Assembly (NCBI RefSeq): GCF_024763615.1
Contig: NC_077224.1
Location: 75,278,712 to 75,342,711, forward strand
Reading direction: 5' to 3'
DNA length: 64,000 bases
Source of the DNA: Phlebotomus papatasi
Lineage: Eukaryota > Arthropoda > Insecta > Diptera > Psychodidae
Both the position numbers and the translations under genes were made by a program. Under the pieces are notes generated by a model, which saw only the letters and a program-made list of their open reading frames with translations, was not told the origin of the DNA and did not search any database. Shown one piece after another: positions 47,770 to 60,200 of the stretch (position 1 is the first letter of the stretch; each line of letters opens with the position of its first letter).

Positions 47770-50740
47770 AAAAGACGATTATATAATTGCTTTCTCTTTG
47801 CGCTCGAGCAGTAAAAAAATGCAAGATTGCCAAACTTAATATCGACCACTCGGAATATAAGTCGAACAACTCGACTTTTTACAAAAATCGTTTTGGATAC
47901 TTCTTTATACCCTCTATCATCCCTGTAAATATTATACTTGATAGATAATATTATTTTCAAAGTTATAGAGTTATTTACTCTCCATAATCTCAGCTTCAAA
48001 TCGTTTTCCTGTAAAATTTTCTTACTGCGAGTTATTCGTTTCTTATTCTAAGTGGTTGATATAATATGGTTAACATCACAGTGTTCCACTATTTAATATT
48101 ACAAAATTTACTTTTAGTATTATACGACAGAACGTATTTATTTAAGCAATTATTTATTGGTATTTATTGGAACTGTATTTATTTAAAAAATAAATGCTAC
48201 GTGTACTGCTTGTCATTTACAATTTGAATGAATCCTTTTTCTGAGTGTGCAGATGTCATTATACGCGATTCAGTTCTCCGAAATCTATGCTATTTATCAT
48301 AATTACATTTTCGTAACTTTAACAGAAAAACAAACTATAAAATTTCGGAAACATTTATGTCTATTGAATATAAAGGTATAATTCCACAATGGAAACTGAA
48401 ATTTTTAAATGTTTTAACAATCTTTAGGTCCCATGAACATTTCCATAATTGCGGCAATTGCGCATTCTAATAAAGTTGGATAAAGTTTAAAGCCACCTAA
48501 CTGATATGGTATGAACATGGAATGAAATTCAGAGGCGTCCAATTTCACATAGAAAAGTTTTATCAATTCTCATGTAGTTTGCAAATTGCAATGATCATTA
48601 AGGAGTATCCTTACGACATGCTGTATGATAAAATGTGTGAATTTTCGTGGAATGTCTGACAATTTTCACGGGTGAATGTGGTATTTTTCCTTCAAGAGAT
48701 ACGGTTGACTGACTGTGAGATGAAAACCATGACTTTGGGTGAAAATGGCATGAAAAGTGTGACAATAAATAATACACGGAAATTCGAGACAATGCTTATC
48801 TTTCGGCTTCTATTCTTGTGGCATTTTTGCCAAGGATTCTAGAGGGAGGGGGGATGCCCCAAGTCAAAACGTGAAGCTCAAAAGTCTGCGTTTTTTTTTT
48901 CTCCAAAAGAATAAACGCCGTGGCAGTTATATGGATATTTTATGAAGTGACGAATGTCAGGATATGGCCTCGCATTTCTCCTTAGCATTCGCATCAGGTG
49001 ACAGTGAAATGTCGATAAAGGATATATGGGATATTGTGAGAAATGGAGAAATACAATCGCCATTCCTTTCGTGTTCATCATATGAGTAATAAATTACATA
49101 AGTACTGGAAAACCCAGCCCCGACCCATTCTGGGAAAAATGCACGAAAAAGAGCAAGTCCCATGCGAAAAAGTGATGATGAAGGAAAATAAAATTCAAAA
49201 AATAAAATATTGTTCTCCTGGGACATGACACCAACTGCACAGAAAACATACTCCAAAGCAATTTTATATCCAAGAGAGAAGAGTCGGTGGAATAAAAAAT
49301 TTACAAATGAACTTCCTATATTTGGCGGAAAGAGGCAAACACTCGAGTGTGCTGAAAAAGGAGCAAAAGAAAAAAATAAGCACTGGGAACAGGTGAAATT
49401 TTCATAATAAGTCTGTTAAAAAGGATGCTATGGAGGAAATGAGTAGAGATTTTGGAGGATGGTAGAGAGACTATGTAGAAAAAGTTGTAGCATCTGGAGA
49501 GAATAATAAATTAACGTGCCAAAATACCTTCCTGCTCCATAGAATACCAGACGATTTCGTGCGTGTTGCGATTTTTTTTCCTCAAGATACCCAATACTTT
49601 ATTTCCCCTCCAAACACTTTCATTCACTCCAAACGTAAAGGATCAACGTTGAATGAATTCATTAATAAGAGCTGAAAGTCCCAATGTACCGCTAAATCCG
49701 AACCAATTTTCTCGGAAAATTTAACTGAGATTTTCCATCAGTAAAATTTACCAAAAAAAAAGCTAACACTTTGAACAAGCACAATCAACATTTTTTCATC
49801 TCATGAATTTTGTATTTACAGATTGATAACAAAATTGCTAAATTTTTCATGACACGAGAAAAATGAAATAAAATACACTTGCTCCATGGTCTCCAGGGGA
49901 AAAGTGTCCGTTGGCAATTGTCAGGTGTATCCAAACTGACACTCTTTTGAACGTGAACAAACATGGGCTTTAAGAGCTTTGGGTAATGCTTGATAGAATG
50001 AAAACATTTGGGGAACATGGAGAAAATGGGGAAATTTAAAATAACGCTGAGCTGTTCATAAAAGCTCTACGACTTTTTTGTGTCTCACTCGTTACTGGAT
50101 TATTGTTTCTCGGAGGTAATGGCTTAATTTATTGCAGACAATATGTCTAGCGGTTAGTAATGTATTAGGGTTCTTACATTTAAAGTACGTCTCAATAAAA
50201 TGAAAATGAAAATGAAATCAAAATGTTTTTGCAATAATTTTCAACAGATATTTCAATACAAGTTGTGGGATATCATGGTGGGATTGGTAACAGAATTAGT
50301 TCTTGGACGAACAAACCACTGGCTTGAGTTCTGTTGGGGAATTGAGCCCCGCCTAGTGTAAGAAGATCATATGTTTTCTAAAGGGGAATTTGTCACATGT
50401 AATAGAATTTATTGAGGTAAAACAAACAATTCTATACCAATAAAATGCACATAACAGTTAAAATTAATATCTGCATGTCATCAGATCCAAAGGTTGAACG
50501 ATTAGAGAAAAAGGTCTTAGAACTTTCAGAGGAAACTCTCTTAAGTCAATCCAAGAACCACTAACATGACCATCAGTCTCCCGTTTTGGGTATATTATCG
50601 AGAACGCATGATCCGATTTTTAATGTTAATCTTTGAACATATTTTTTGAACGGATTTATTGGAAAGGTTTTGTATTCATTAATAAATCTAAATCGAATCC
50701 AATCGGTTACTATATTGTTGCGAATCACTTTACACTGTGA
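47770..50740. other. No gene seen
   Basis: AT-rich to about 48580, then unique-looking, richer DNA to about 50040 with overlapping 60-99-codon frames on both strands lacking motifs, then AT-rich again. No inverted-repeat element was defined. Confidence 0.4.
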
Positions 50741-50742
50741 AG

Positions 50743-50913
50743 GTGATTTTGCACCCCTACTTTTCGTAAGCTTTTCATTAATTCAAGCACTTAAAAATAA
50801 AAAAAAATTGAAAAAGTCTATAAACCGTAAAGGTACTTAGGGATGGTCTAAAAAACTATTCTTAAGTGCTATAAATAAAGAAAAGCTTACGAAAATCAGG
50901 GGTGAAAAGTCAC
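50743..50913. mobile_element. MITE family M (171 bp), about 55-bp arms
   Basis: Left arm GTGATTTTGCACCCCTACTT then TTCGTAAGCTTTTC. The right arm is its inverse, GAAAAGCTTACGAAAATCAG then GGGTGAAAAGTCAC. CAAGCACTTAAAAATA and TATTCTTAAGTGCTATA are inverted further inside. Hairpin-forming, no coding content. Confidence 0.8.
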
Positions 50914-50924
50914 TCTCATCTATG

Positions 50925-51144
50925 CACTGAGAAAAAAAGAGGGTGCGATTAACTTTTTTTCCTCGTAACTTTAACACTTTTTAGGTGTAAAAATATATCA
51001 ACATTTTTTAATGTAAGTTAAGGGTTAATTTAACTCCTAATACACCTAAAAAGGGTAATATTTACACCGATTTCGGATCAATAATGCAGGGTAAAATTAA
51101 CATTTCCGGAATGTTATTTTAACTTTTTCGGATTTATCTCAGTG
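50925..51144. mobile_element. MITE family C, copy 2 (220 bp)
   Basis: Ends CACTGAGAAAAAAAGAGGG and GGATTTATCTCAGTG. The core words match the copy at 29459. It lacks the 30-bp inner duplication seen there. Confidence 0.8.
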
Positions 51145-51210
51145 TGGTATAAACCGGTAATAAACCGATTATGAACTGATAACAATTTTTTATTCGACAT
51201 ACAATTGTAT

Positions 51211-51883
51211 TAGGGTAAGTGTGCCAAATTTCGGCATAGTTGCATGCAAGCGCCAAAGTCTCAAGTTTGAAATGTAATATTTTTTAAAACAAATTAATTT
51301 TTTTATTCCTTCTTCTTAAGGAGTATTGCTTGGAACCTTATATACAGTTTATCGTCATTATTTACTCTAAAATCATTCTTAATACATTTTAAAATGAATA
51401 AAAATGTAGACTGTAGACATATTGTCCCAACTCCCGTGAAATTCCCTGCGTGGAGAAGTAGTTTCGACTTCGGTCCAGAACCAGGCCTAGGTGGGGTACG
51501 GCAGAGTATGACAGAGTAGTAACGTCAAGTAGGTAGAGGTCAGTAGTGTAGTGTGCGTCAAAGGGGTCGCCCCACATTGGTCGGAACCGGTTCTTCTGAT
51601 TTAGGATTTATAGAGTAATAATAAACCTGCCGGGGTATATTGTACAACAAGACATAGCTTTGGTGCCCTATTTCGGCCACCTTCATTCTCATAGTTCCTT
51701 GCTCTTCGGGAATTTTTCCAATGTCTTTTTCACGTCATCTCGTTTGTCGAAGCTACATTTTTTGTTATTAATTTGCATTGTATAATCTCTAGGGTATATG
51801 AAAACTAAGAATTCATGGAAATTTGAGGAACAAAAAAGGTGGCCGGAATTGCAAGCTGGCTGGAATTAGGCACACTTACCCTA
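51211..51883. mobile_element. TAGGG element E, copy 2, containing a solo LTR
   Basis: Left end TAGGGTAAGTGTGCCAAAT; right end AATTAGGCACACTTACCCTA, its inverse. Motif TTTCGGC occurs near 51228 and, after the inserted LTR, TTTCGGCCACC near 51670; GTGGCCGGAATTGC lies near the right end. Without the 238-bp LTR and its 4-bp duplication the element is about 430 bp, close to copy 1. Confidence 0.8.
51412..51649. mobile_element. Solo LTR (238 bp) with AGAC target duplication
   Basis: Begins TGTAGACATATTGTCCC and ends ATATTGTACAACA. AGAC flanks it on both sides (51408-51411 and 51650-51653). Removing the LTR and one AGAC gives a sequence matching the uninterrupted copy at 18542 (ATAGACATGGCTTTGG). 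It contains AATAAA at 51620-51625. It is unrelated to the LTR at 31720. Confidence 0.85.
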
Positions 51884-52204
51884 TCCCTAAGCAATTTTGA
51901 AAGATCTTCTCAGTGGTACATGAATCAGTACAAATCGATTGTGTACCGGTATACATTAAAAAGAAATATTTTGTTAAAGGAACACTTTCCGAAATTCTCG
52001 TATTTATGAATATTATGCCTTACCCCAGAATTTGGAACTCTAAAGATAACTTTATTTGTTAACGTAAATAATGTAATGGTTACTTTTGGAGTTTACAATA
52101 TAAATCACGAGTTCGGGTGTTTCACAAAGCTAGAACACTTTGTCATCCTTTGTAAGACGAAATAATATTGCAAATAAATAAGTACCTACAAGTCCTATAA
52201 TAAG

Positions 52205-52600
52205 TAGGGCAACTGTACCGAATTCCAAAAAGATTGCATGTCGAAGGGTCTCGTTTCTTATATATATTTAAAGTTTTTTTTTCCTTTTCAAGGAGTCTTG
52301 TTTGAATCTTGTAGTTTGTAGTCTTTGAAGAAAACAAATCGACAATTGGTACATTTTATTAATGGAAATCAAACTGTATCTGGAAACTGCGGTCACTCTT
52401 GGCATATCAACAACTTTTTCCAGAGCTTTTGGCTCAGTTTTCAAGTCTTCAGAGGATGTGGGGGCATTTTGTCTTAGTGTACAATAAGATGTACGTAATT
52501 TTTTACAAAAAATTTTGCTGAGGATTTATTAACTATCAAGCTTTTTCCTGTTCAAGTGAAGCATCTGAGACTACTTCTTTGTACAGAGTGTCCTAAGAGT
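52205..52600. mobile_element. Partial TAGGG-type element
   Basis: TAGGGCAACTGTACCGAATT followed by text aligned with element E (AAGATTGCATGTCGAAG, CAAGGAGTCTTGTTTGAATC, TTTGTAGTCTTTGAAG). No right end was found, so it is truncated or too diverged. Confidence 0.45.
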
Positions 52601-52607
52601 GATTCCG

Positions 52608-53314
52608 CCAGTGACGGCCAAATTCCGAACGTCAAAATCTCGTATGGGTCGAAATCCTGATTGGGTTAAAATCCCGAAAAATCAAAATCACGAAAATCCA
52701 AATTTCCCTAAAGTCAAAATCTCGAAAATCAAAAATCCCTAATGGCCAAAATCCGGAAAAAGACAAAATTATACGAAATATAAAGTGCAGTATAAATTCC
52801 CAAAGCACAGATAATTTCCCTATGAATAGCTATGAGCAGGGGTCTCTCGACATTTCATTTTGCCATACGTTTTTGCATACAGCCACGGAAGACTATTGGC
52901 AAGTTTTTTCCTAAAGAGAATTGACTTATCAGCCTGATATATTTTGAAATCGTGCACTAAATTCTATCTAAAAATACATATATCACAATGTTTGCCGAAG
53001 TAATATAAGAACTACGAGCAAATTTGTTTAAGTCGCAAAAATTTTTACAAGGAGAAGTGAAAAATAGCTTCACTTTTTATTAGGCTTGATGGGCCCCTGG
53101 TTATTAGACTTTTAAGAATTCGAGATTTTAGCGTTCGGGATTTTGGCTTTCAAGATTGTAACTCATTAGGGGACTTTGGCCAATTTGGAATTTTGGTTTC
53201 CTAGATTTTGTCGTTCAGGATTTTGACCCATTTGTGATATTGGTTTTTTGGGATTTTGACCCAATCGGTATTTTGGCTTACAAGATTTTGGCTTTCGCGG
53301 TTTTGACCGGGACC
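52608..53314. mobile_element. Family F element (about 700 bp) with arrayed CAAAATC termini
   Basis: Left terminus: a run of about eight units such as GTCAAAATCTCGTATGG, GTTAAAATCCCGAAAA, ATCAAAATCACGAAAA. Right terminus: the inverted run, such as TTCGGGATTTTGGCTTTC, and end GGTTTTGACCGGGACCC. Interior about 340 bp, non-coding. The short form at 14380 and the right end at 58578-58692 belong to the same family. Confidence 0.7.
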
Positions 53315-53319
53315 CAATT

Positions 53320-54232
53320 TCTCGTCCGCAGCGAACTTCTAATCCCATCAACAAAATTTATCGTTTTTGTTATATCTGAAAATTTTATTAATATATTTAA
53401 AAACTTATTTAAAAAATATATATTGTCATTGCTCTATATACAATATGGCACAGTTTCTTGCCTTTCCGGAAGCATGTAGATTCCATTAAGCATGAACTTC
53501 ACTTGTCAAATATATAGGATTATTTCAATTACCACCATTCATCTTCTGTCGCATGATATTAATTTTGTAGTTCATATTAAATTTGATGAGGAGATTATCA
53601 TCATATATTCCCAAATGAAATGCTCCTTGAGGTCCGTTTGTAAATTTGCTGATTGAAGAGCTGTCTCTCACAGGGTGAATGAATTAGGATAAATGCTACT
53701 TCTCGTTACTTGAGTGCCATAATGTAAATTTCCTTGAAAGTTGTGCTTTTTGAGATTATACGGAAGTCAAATGATGATGAATCGATGTGAATTGTAAATG
53801 TGTGGCGAAGGGTAAATTTTCCAGAGTTCAAAATATCACAACTAGGAAAGTATATTTGAAAGAGATCCATTTTGTGGGATATGTCTCTTGTTGGGCTTCC
53901 TCTTTAGCATTTTTGTGTCACTCCCACAGTCACCAAGAGACATTCTGCTACCCCACACAGCAGTATCAAGTTTCATTCTGCTTTCAAATATCGTTTGCCT
54001 CTCTTTTTTTTTAAGGAACGTTTGAAAGTGAATTTCCCTCTTGGTGTTTTCACTACAATTTAAGTGTTTCGATCGATAGTATAAGTAAAAGCAAATAAAA
54101 ACAAGCAATATACTTCTTGAGCAGTTTTTTGCCCTCATGAATTTTCTCTCTGATGCACCTTGTATTGCATAAATGAGTAAAGAATAGTTTTTCTTAGAAA
54201 CTCATTTGTTCTATTATACATCCCATTTGCAG
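53320..54232. other. No gene seen; upstream of a coding exon
   Basis: AT-rich with a richer stretch at about 53580-54130. It ends at a pyrimidine-rich tract and CAG acceptor (54232). If the exon at 54233 is internal, this is intron. Confidence 0.4.
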
Positions 54233-57200
54233 ATCGACAAAAATGCGATACAATCAACCTGTTGAAGTGAGTCACTCATGTAGCAACAATAACAATAATT
54301 TTGTGGAGACATTGATCGAAGGAAGGAGCAATCAATCAGCATTCTTCACACCACAACACCTAATTGAGACCAGAGGAAATAATTCCGCCAATTTGAATGC
54401 ATTCACTGATAATTTATTGGCTGAAGCAGCAACTCTCTTGTGCAATCACAGAGAAATTAATGACAATGTGAGAATCCTTCCTGTGGAAACGAGCCAAAAT
54501 CACCGTCATTCCTTCCAGGTACGTGAGTTCATGCCTATGGGATTCCAACCTATGTCCCTAGATCCCTAAATTAGTTATTCGGAGATGAGATTTTGGTTAC
54601 TTTTAGTATAACTCTTTAAATTAATCGACACTAGAAATTCTATATTGGAATAGTGAAATAGTTCAGGAAAAAGGATGAGGGATTCTGTGTATTGCACAAA
54701 AATCCTTGTGGGCATTTCAATAAGATACAGAGAAGTTCAATAAAATATTTGATGAATATATTCACAAAGCCGAATATATCATGTATTGCCAAGTATTGCG
54801 ATTCTATATCAACATGAAAAAGTATCATCAAAGATTCACTATACTTCAGTAGAGTGCCGTATTACATTTAAATTTCAATCCCTTATCTCGTGAAGAGGCA
54901 ACAATATAGATACTAGAACACTGAATTTTTGTTACTCGAATTTACTTAATTTTTTGTCCGTTATTTTAAGAAATTCAACTATTTAAGAAAATGGTGAAGT
55001 TAAATGATATTTTAATTCTTAGTAGGAAGCTTAAACGGTTAAAGATAGAGGATTACGGGGGTTTACTTGGGTTACAGATTAGAGGTTTAGCCTAATTCGC
55101 GAAGGTCTCGTAATCTTAATTTTAGTGTTTTTTTTTAAAGTGTAATAGATTATTTATACTCTTAATATCAGATCTTAACCCATTCCTTACCATGGTATTA
55201 TACATCATACGCAAATTGAGTGATTTTAGATGATTTATTCCTAGTCAATTGATATTCGAATTTCTGCCGGGAATAGATTTTTAGTTACTTTAGTCCTTCA
55301 ATTACTTGGAAAAAATAGCCCGAGAGAGATGAGAATACATTTTGTTGTTCTTTTCGTGCTTCGCGTGCAGTCATGCAAAAATTTTGCTCAAAATGGAGGA
55401 CGTAAAATTCGACATCCCGTCGAATTTGGTAAAATTGGCCTTCATCCTTATTCCTGATTTGAATTCTGAATGCCAATCTGTTTTCTTGGGTAGATACTCT
55501 ATCTAAATCAATAGAGTTTGTAATGGATTAATGTACAGAATTTAAATTCAGTGACCGTTAAGACGCGTGTTTGAAGGAGGCTCCCCGCGCCCCCATAATG
55601 GATAAAAAAAATTTCTTTTGAAAAAATTCATCTATTAATTTGTACCAAACTAATCCCAAAATATGAACATTCTATCTCAAGTATTTCTGGTACATTGACT
55701 GAATGGGTTAATGACAGAAATTTCCCAAAAATCTCTCGACAAAAAATTTTAAATAAAAGAACTAAACCTAAAGCTGGCTTCAAAAGGTTTAACTAACCAT
55801 ATGATTATATTTTTAATTTCTTATCAAACATTTTTTTGGGAAAATTTTGACTTAAAATTAGGTATTAATGATCCATTATATTTGAAAAAACCTCTAAAAC
55901 TGTTATTTAGGATTTCGAGACATTCGCGAGCTAGATTAAATTTCAGAGTTTTGTATTCTCTGTCAGGGTCTTCTAAGTCTAACAATTCCACAAATATTGG
56001 TTTTTTGTTACTCCTCATACTTCTTAAATTTAGGAGTAAATTGATTTCTTAAACTGAGGGAAAATTTTGAATGGGATTATAGTTGATAATATTTCTTTGT
56101 TGATTGATTTCTTGATTGATAATTAGGTGAGATTCTTAACAATCTCACCTACTATAATCCTAACAAAATTTCATGTCCTCCGATCGCGCTCAAACTTGGC
56201 CAAAATGTGTTTCGCCACTTCCTGATCACGAATATATGGGGGGCTAAGTTACGTTCCCGGCCGGCCGGCCGGCCGGCCGTCCGGCCGGCCGTCCGGCCGC
56301 TCTTTGGAGCTTAATAGCTCCTAAACTAAAAAAGATATCGACTTGCGGTTTTCGGCAAAGGTTAAATATCGTATGAAAATTGCAACATGGTGCATTGACC
56401 CCCCACCCCCCACCCCTCCTTCCGCCATTTTGAAGACCCCCCTTTTTTGTTTTCTCAATAGCTCCGCCCCTATGGCATCGAGCGGGCTCAAATTTTAGTA
56501 TGTTATAGCTGGGCCTTAGAGCTTTCCATCAATACCAAACTTAAGGTCCCCCGACCCCCCTGACCCGAGCTATAAGGGTCCAAAAAAATTTTCTTAAAAT
56601 GGCCATAACTCCGGTTCTAATTGTCAGAATTTAAAAAATGAGGGCTTTTTGGAAAGCTCTCGTGAAATGCCACTTCCCCTTCTAACATCGCAAGTTCATA
56701 AAACCACCGCTAGGGGCGCTATTATTAAAAAGAAAATTTTTAAATCTTAAAAGTTAAATATCTCAAAAATTCCTTATGCAATCGGGCTGAAATTTTAGTA
56801 TGTTGTAGCCGTTGATTATACCTATCAAACAAAAAAAACCTTAAGTCGATCCATAACCCCTGACCCGAGCTATAAGGGGTCAAAGTTCGAACATTGACCG
56901 GCCTCTATCTCCGGTTCTAATTAACATATCGACCTAAATTTTACCTTTTTGGTTTCGTCTCGATGAGCACTTTCAGATGGAAGTTCAAAAAGTCACCACA
57001 GGTGGCGCTGTGATAGCGTCAAAATTCATCGAAATTCAAAGTCACTTTTCTCAAAAACGGCATTGTGCAAGTTAATGAAATTTTAGTATGTTGTAGTTCA
57101 GTCTAGGACGTTTCCAAAATGGTGCGTATGCGCGCTGTGGTTTCAATAGAACCGGAGATATGAGGGGTCAAAGTTCACGAAATTCAAAAAATCATATCTC

Positions 57201-60200
57201 CGGTTCTATGTGACCGATTTTGATGAATGAGGGCTTAAACGAAAGATCTCACCAAATGCTACAACTTTCTAGAACATTTGAACTTCGTGGGACCAACACC
57301 AGGGGCGCCACAGTCAAAAAACCAATTTCAATATCACATAACCTCAATTATCTCGACTGTCGCTGAACCGATTTTGATGATTACTTCGACATAATTGTAG
57401 AGCACATTTGTCTCTACATTTCGTCCATACATCATTTTCCACTCAGACTAAGCTATCACTCAGATTTTGCCGTTTAAGTGTGAAAAAATTGATTTTTCCC
57501 ATAATAACGCTTTGAAATCACTCAGATGCCAATTTGACTGCCTCTACTCCACCAAGACACTTAAAATAGGGTTTTGAATGGAAAGTCCCACAAAAGACAA
57601 CAATTCTTTGATTTAGTTGAAGTTCAACAAATGAACACTTGGGGCACTCTGGATGAAAAAACGAGTTAAGAAACAAAAAACCTCGCTTATCTTGGCTTCT
57701 GAGTAATCGATGAGATCATGTTCTATGGAAAAATTATAGAGAACATTCTGGTCTACATTTCACCCATATAACACTTTTCTGTCAGTTCATCCAAATCCTT
57801 GATATTTTGGTTTAAATACAAAATTTGTATAATTTCACGAATTTTATTCAAGATAACTGAATGGCGTCTCCCTACTTCAGCATCAAATCGAATTTGCATG
57901 CACTCCGAGTTAGCTCACGTTAAGAATCTCACCTACATAAGCCGGTTAGGATTATCTGTCCCTATTTCTTTTTGACGAGAAAGAGACAGATGAGGTTCAT
58001 CACAATTTTAGCTTCTGTGCTCTAAGTTGAAATCCGACTTTGTTAGATCTGGCCCAACTAGAAACAATTTTCGTGAAAAACCGTATTTAAAAAAAATACG
58101 TTTCCATCTTCAATGATAGGGATTTTTTTAAAGTCTATTTTAAAAAATTCTAGTTATATAGAGGCATTTAGGCTATCACGTTCGTTTGTTTCATCCGTAT
58201 TGTATAGATAGAAGATAAAATGAAAAGAGATATCGAGAAGCGGTTTCCGGCAAAGAGATTTTTGGGCAGGACCCCTACTCTGATTGTCAGAATTTGATAA
58301 TCGTCGGTGATATGGAAAAATCTCCTCAAACGATAAAACATTATAATCCAAAAACGGTAAAAAACCAAAATCCAAGGGCTGACTCATTCCCATTTTTTCT
58401 GACAAGGGTTTCTGGTTTCTCGAGTTTCGCGATGCAGTTCGTGGGTTTCTCGGGTTTCGCGATGCAATTTTTGGGTTTCTCGGGTTTCGCGATGCAATTC
58501 TTGGGTTTCTCGGGTTTCGCGAAGCGTTTCTCGGACAATTGACGAGGGTTTCTCAATATGAGTTACCCCTTGCCAAAATCCCTAATGGGTCAAAATCCTG
58601 AATTGGCGTTCGGGGTTTTGACCTTTCGGGATTTTGACCTTTTCGGGATTTTGGCTTTCGGTATTTTGGCTTTTGGTAATCTGGCCGGGACCACTTTTCT
58701 TTGAAATCTTATTGTGTTGTAGCTGGGCCCGAAGCCTTTTCAATGGCATTCCCCTTTGGATATACATTGGGCTATAATCGAAAACTCAAATTTCGAAATT
58801 ACGTTGTCCCACATTCGGAAATCTTCATTTTGAATTTAGATTGTTATATCTTTTATCAAGAGATTTCCAATGACGAGGTCACACCCACTCCTTCTTAATG
58901 TACCCTAATCCCAGCTACATTGGATCTGGGTCTAGTTCCGGTGTTTATTAACCGATTTATATGAATTTATCTTTATAGTCTTTCGATTTACAAACTATTT
59001 AGAATATAGACAATAACCAAGGATAAGCCGATATAAGTTTACGGTAGCTGAGATTCTCAAAGGCGACCTTGGAATTTCGGCAGTTTTAAGTCTGAGAATA
59101 CATTTAACCAATATATATTCTCAGGCATAAAATACGATGCGAAAACGAATATAATTTTTGTGCATTCCGAGTTCACTTGTAAAGAATCTCAGATATCAGA
59201 AGCTTGCCTTGGTGTAATATTTCGCGTGAGAGTGATAAATCTGTTTTAAATTAAAATTGCATTACGAATTTCGAGGAAGTAATTCATTCCTTCTAACACG
59301 CACTCCAGATTATTTTATAATTCCTCTGCATTTATCTAATATGGATGAAATTTTGCAATTTAAGGTGAAATCACTCGGGGACGGTGAAATAAATTACTTG
59401 AGACTGGGCTTGCACAAGGTAGATCAACTTGACGAGGAGGAAGAGGATTCTGAGGAAAATTGCAGTTCACGATTTTCATGCTCCACAGAATCTAGCTTAG
59501 CAGACAGTTTAATGGACGATGGAGGTGAGTACCTCAACTGTGCTTTCTCTATCTTGTCTATACTATGAGAAAATTAAATGGGTGGTGATGGGTGGGCTTT
59601 ACAGAAAAATCAATTGCTATGATAAAATTTTAAACAGGGTATTATCGGATTTCTGTTTTCTCCGGACCTGATTTTCCTTTCTGCATAATAGGAAATGATT
59701 TCTCTTCGACACCATCAATGAGCTCACCAGAACCAAATTACACACGTGGGATTATCAATCCGAATTACCCGGGATTTCAACACTTGGCACATACTCTATC
59801 AGAGCACTTTGCCAATTACAATTTTGAACAGTTGACGGATGACAGTGAAATATCCGAGGAGTGTGACAATGATTTGAGCTTGGGTGGTGGCGTTGACTTT
59901 GTGAACAATTTCAACAATAACAATCATTTTGCGGAAAATAGCAATATTTTGTCAGAGAATGGGAATGATGTGGAGAAGAATATAAATCTCCTCCAGACAT
60001 CAGAATGTAAAATATTCTGTGAAGAGAAAAACTTGGCACTGGTGTCATTTGAAGAGAAAATATCAAATGCAGCGGTTGATGCCAAATGGCTGAAGGATGA
60101 GGCTAAGGGAAATCGAGATTTACCAACACCAGATATCTTGCTCAAGAGTGAGGATACTCCTGAGGCGGACAATTTTTGCATGAATGACACACCATCAGAA

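Noticed and set aside
58412..58533. CRISPR-like array
   Set aside because: The units abut with no spacers, and the setting is a eukaryotic nuclear genome.
58294..58542. Repeat-peptide frame (GFSGFAMQF units)
   Set aside because: A consequence of the 30-bp tandem repeat; the opposite strand is equally open.
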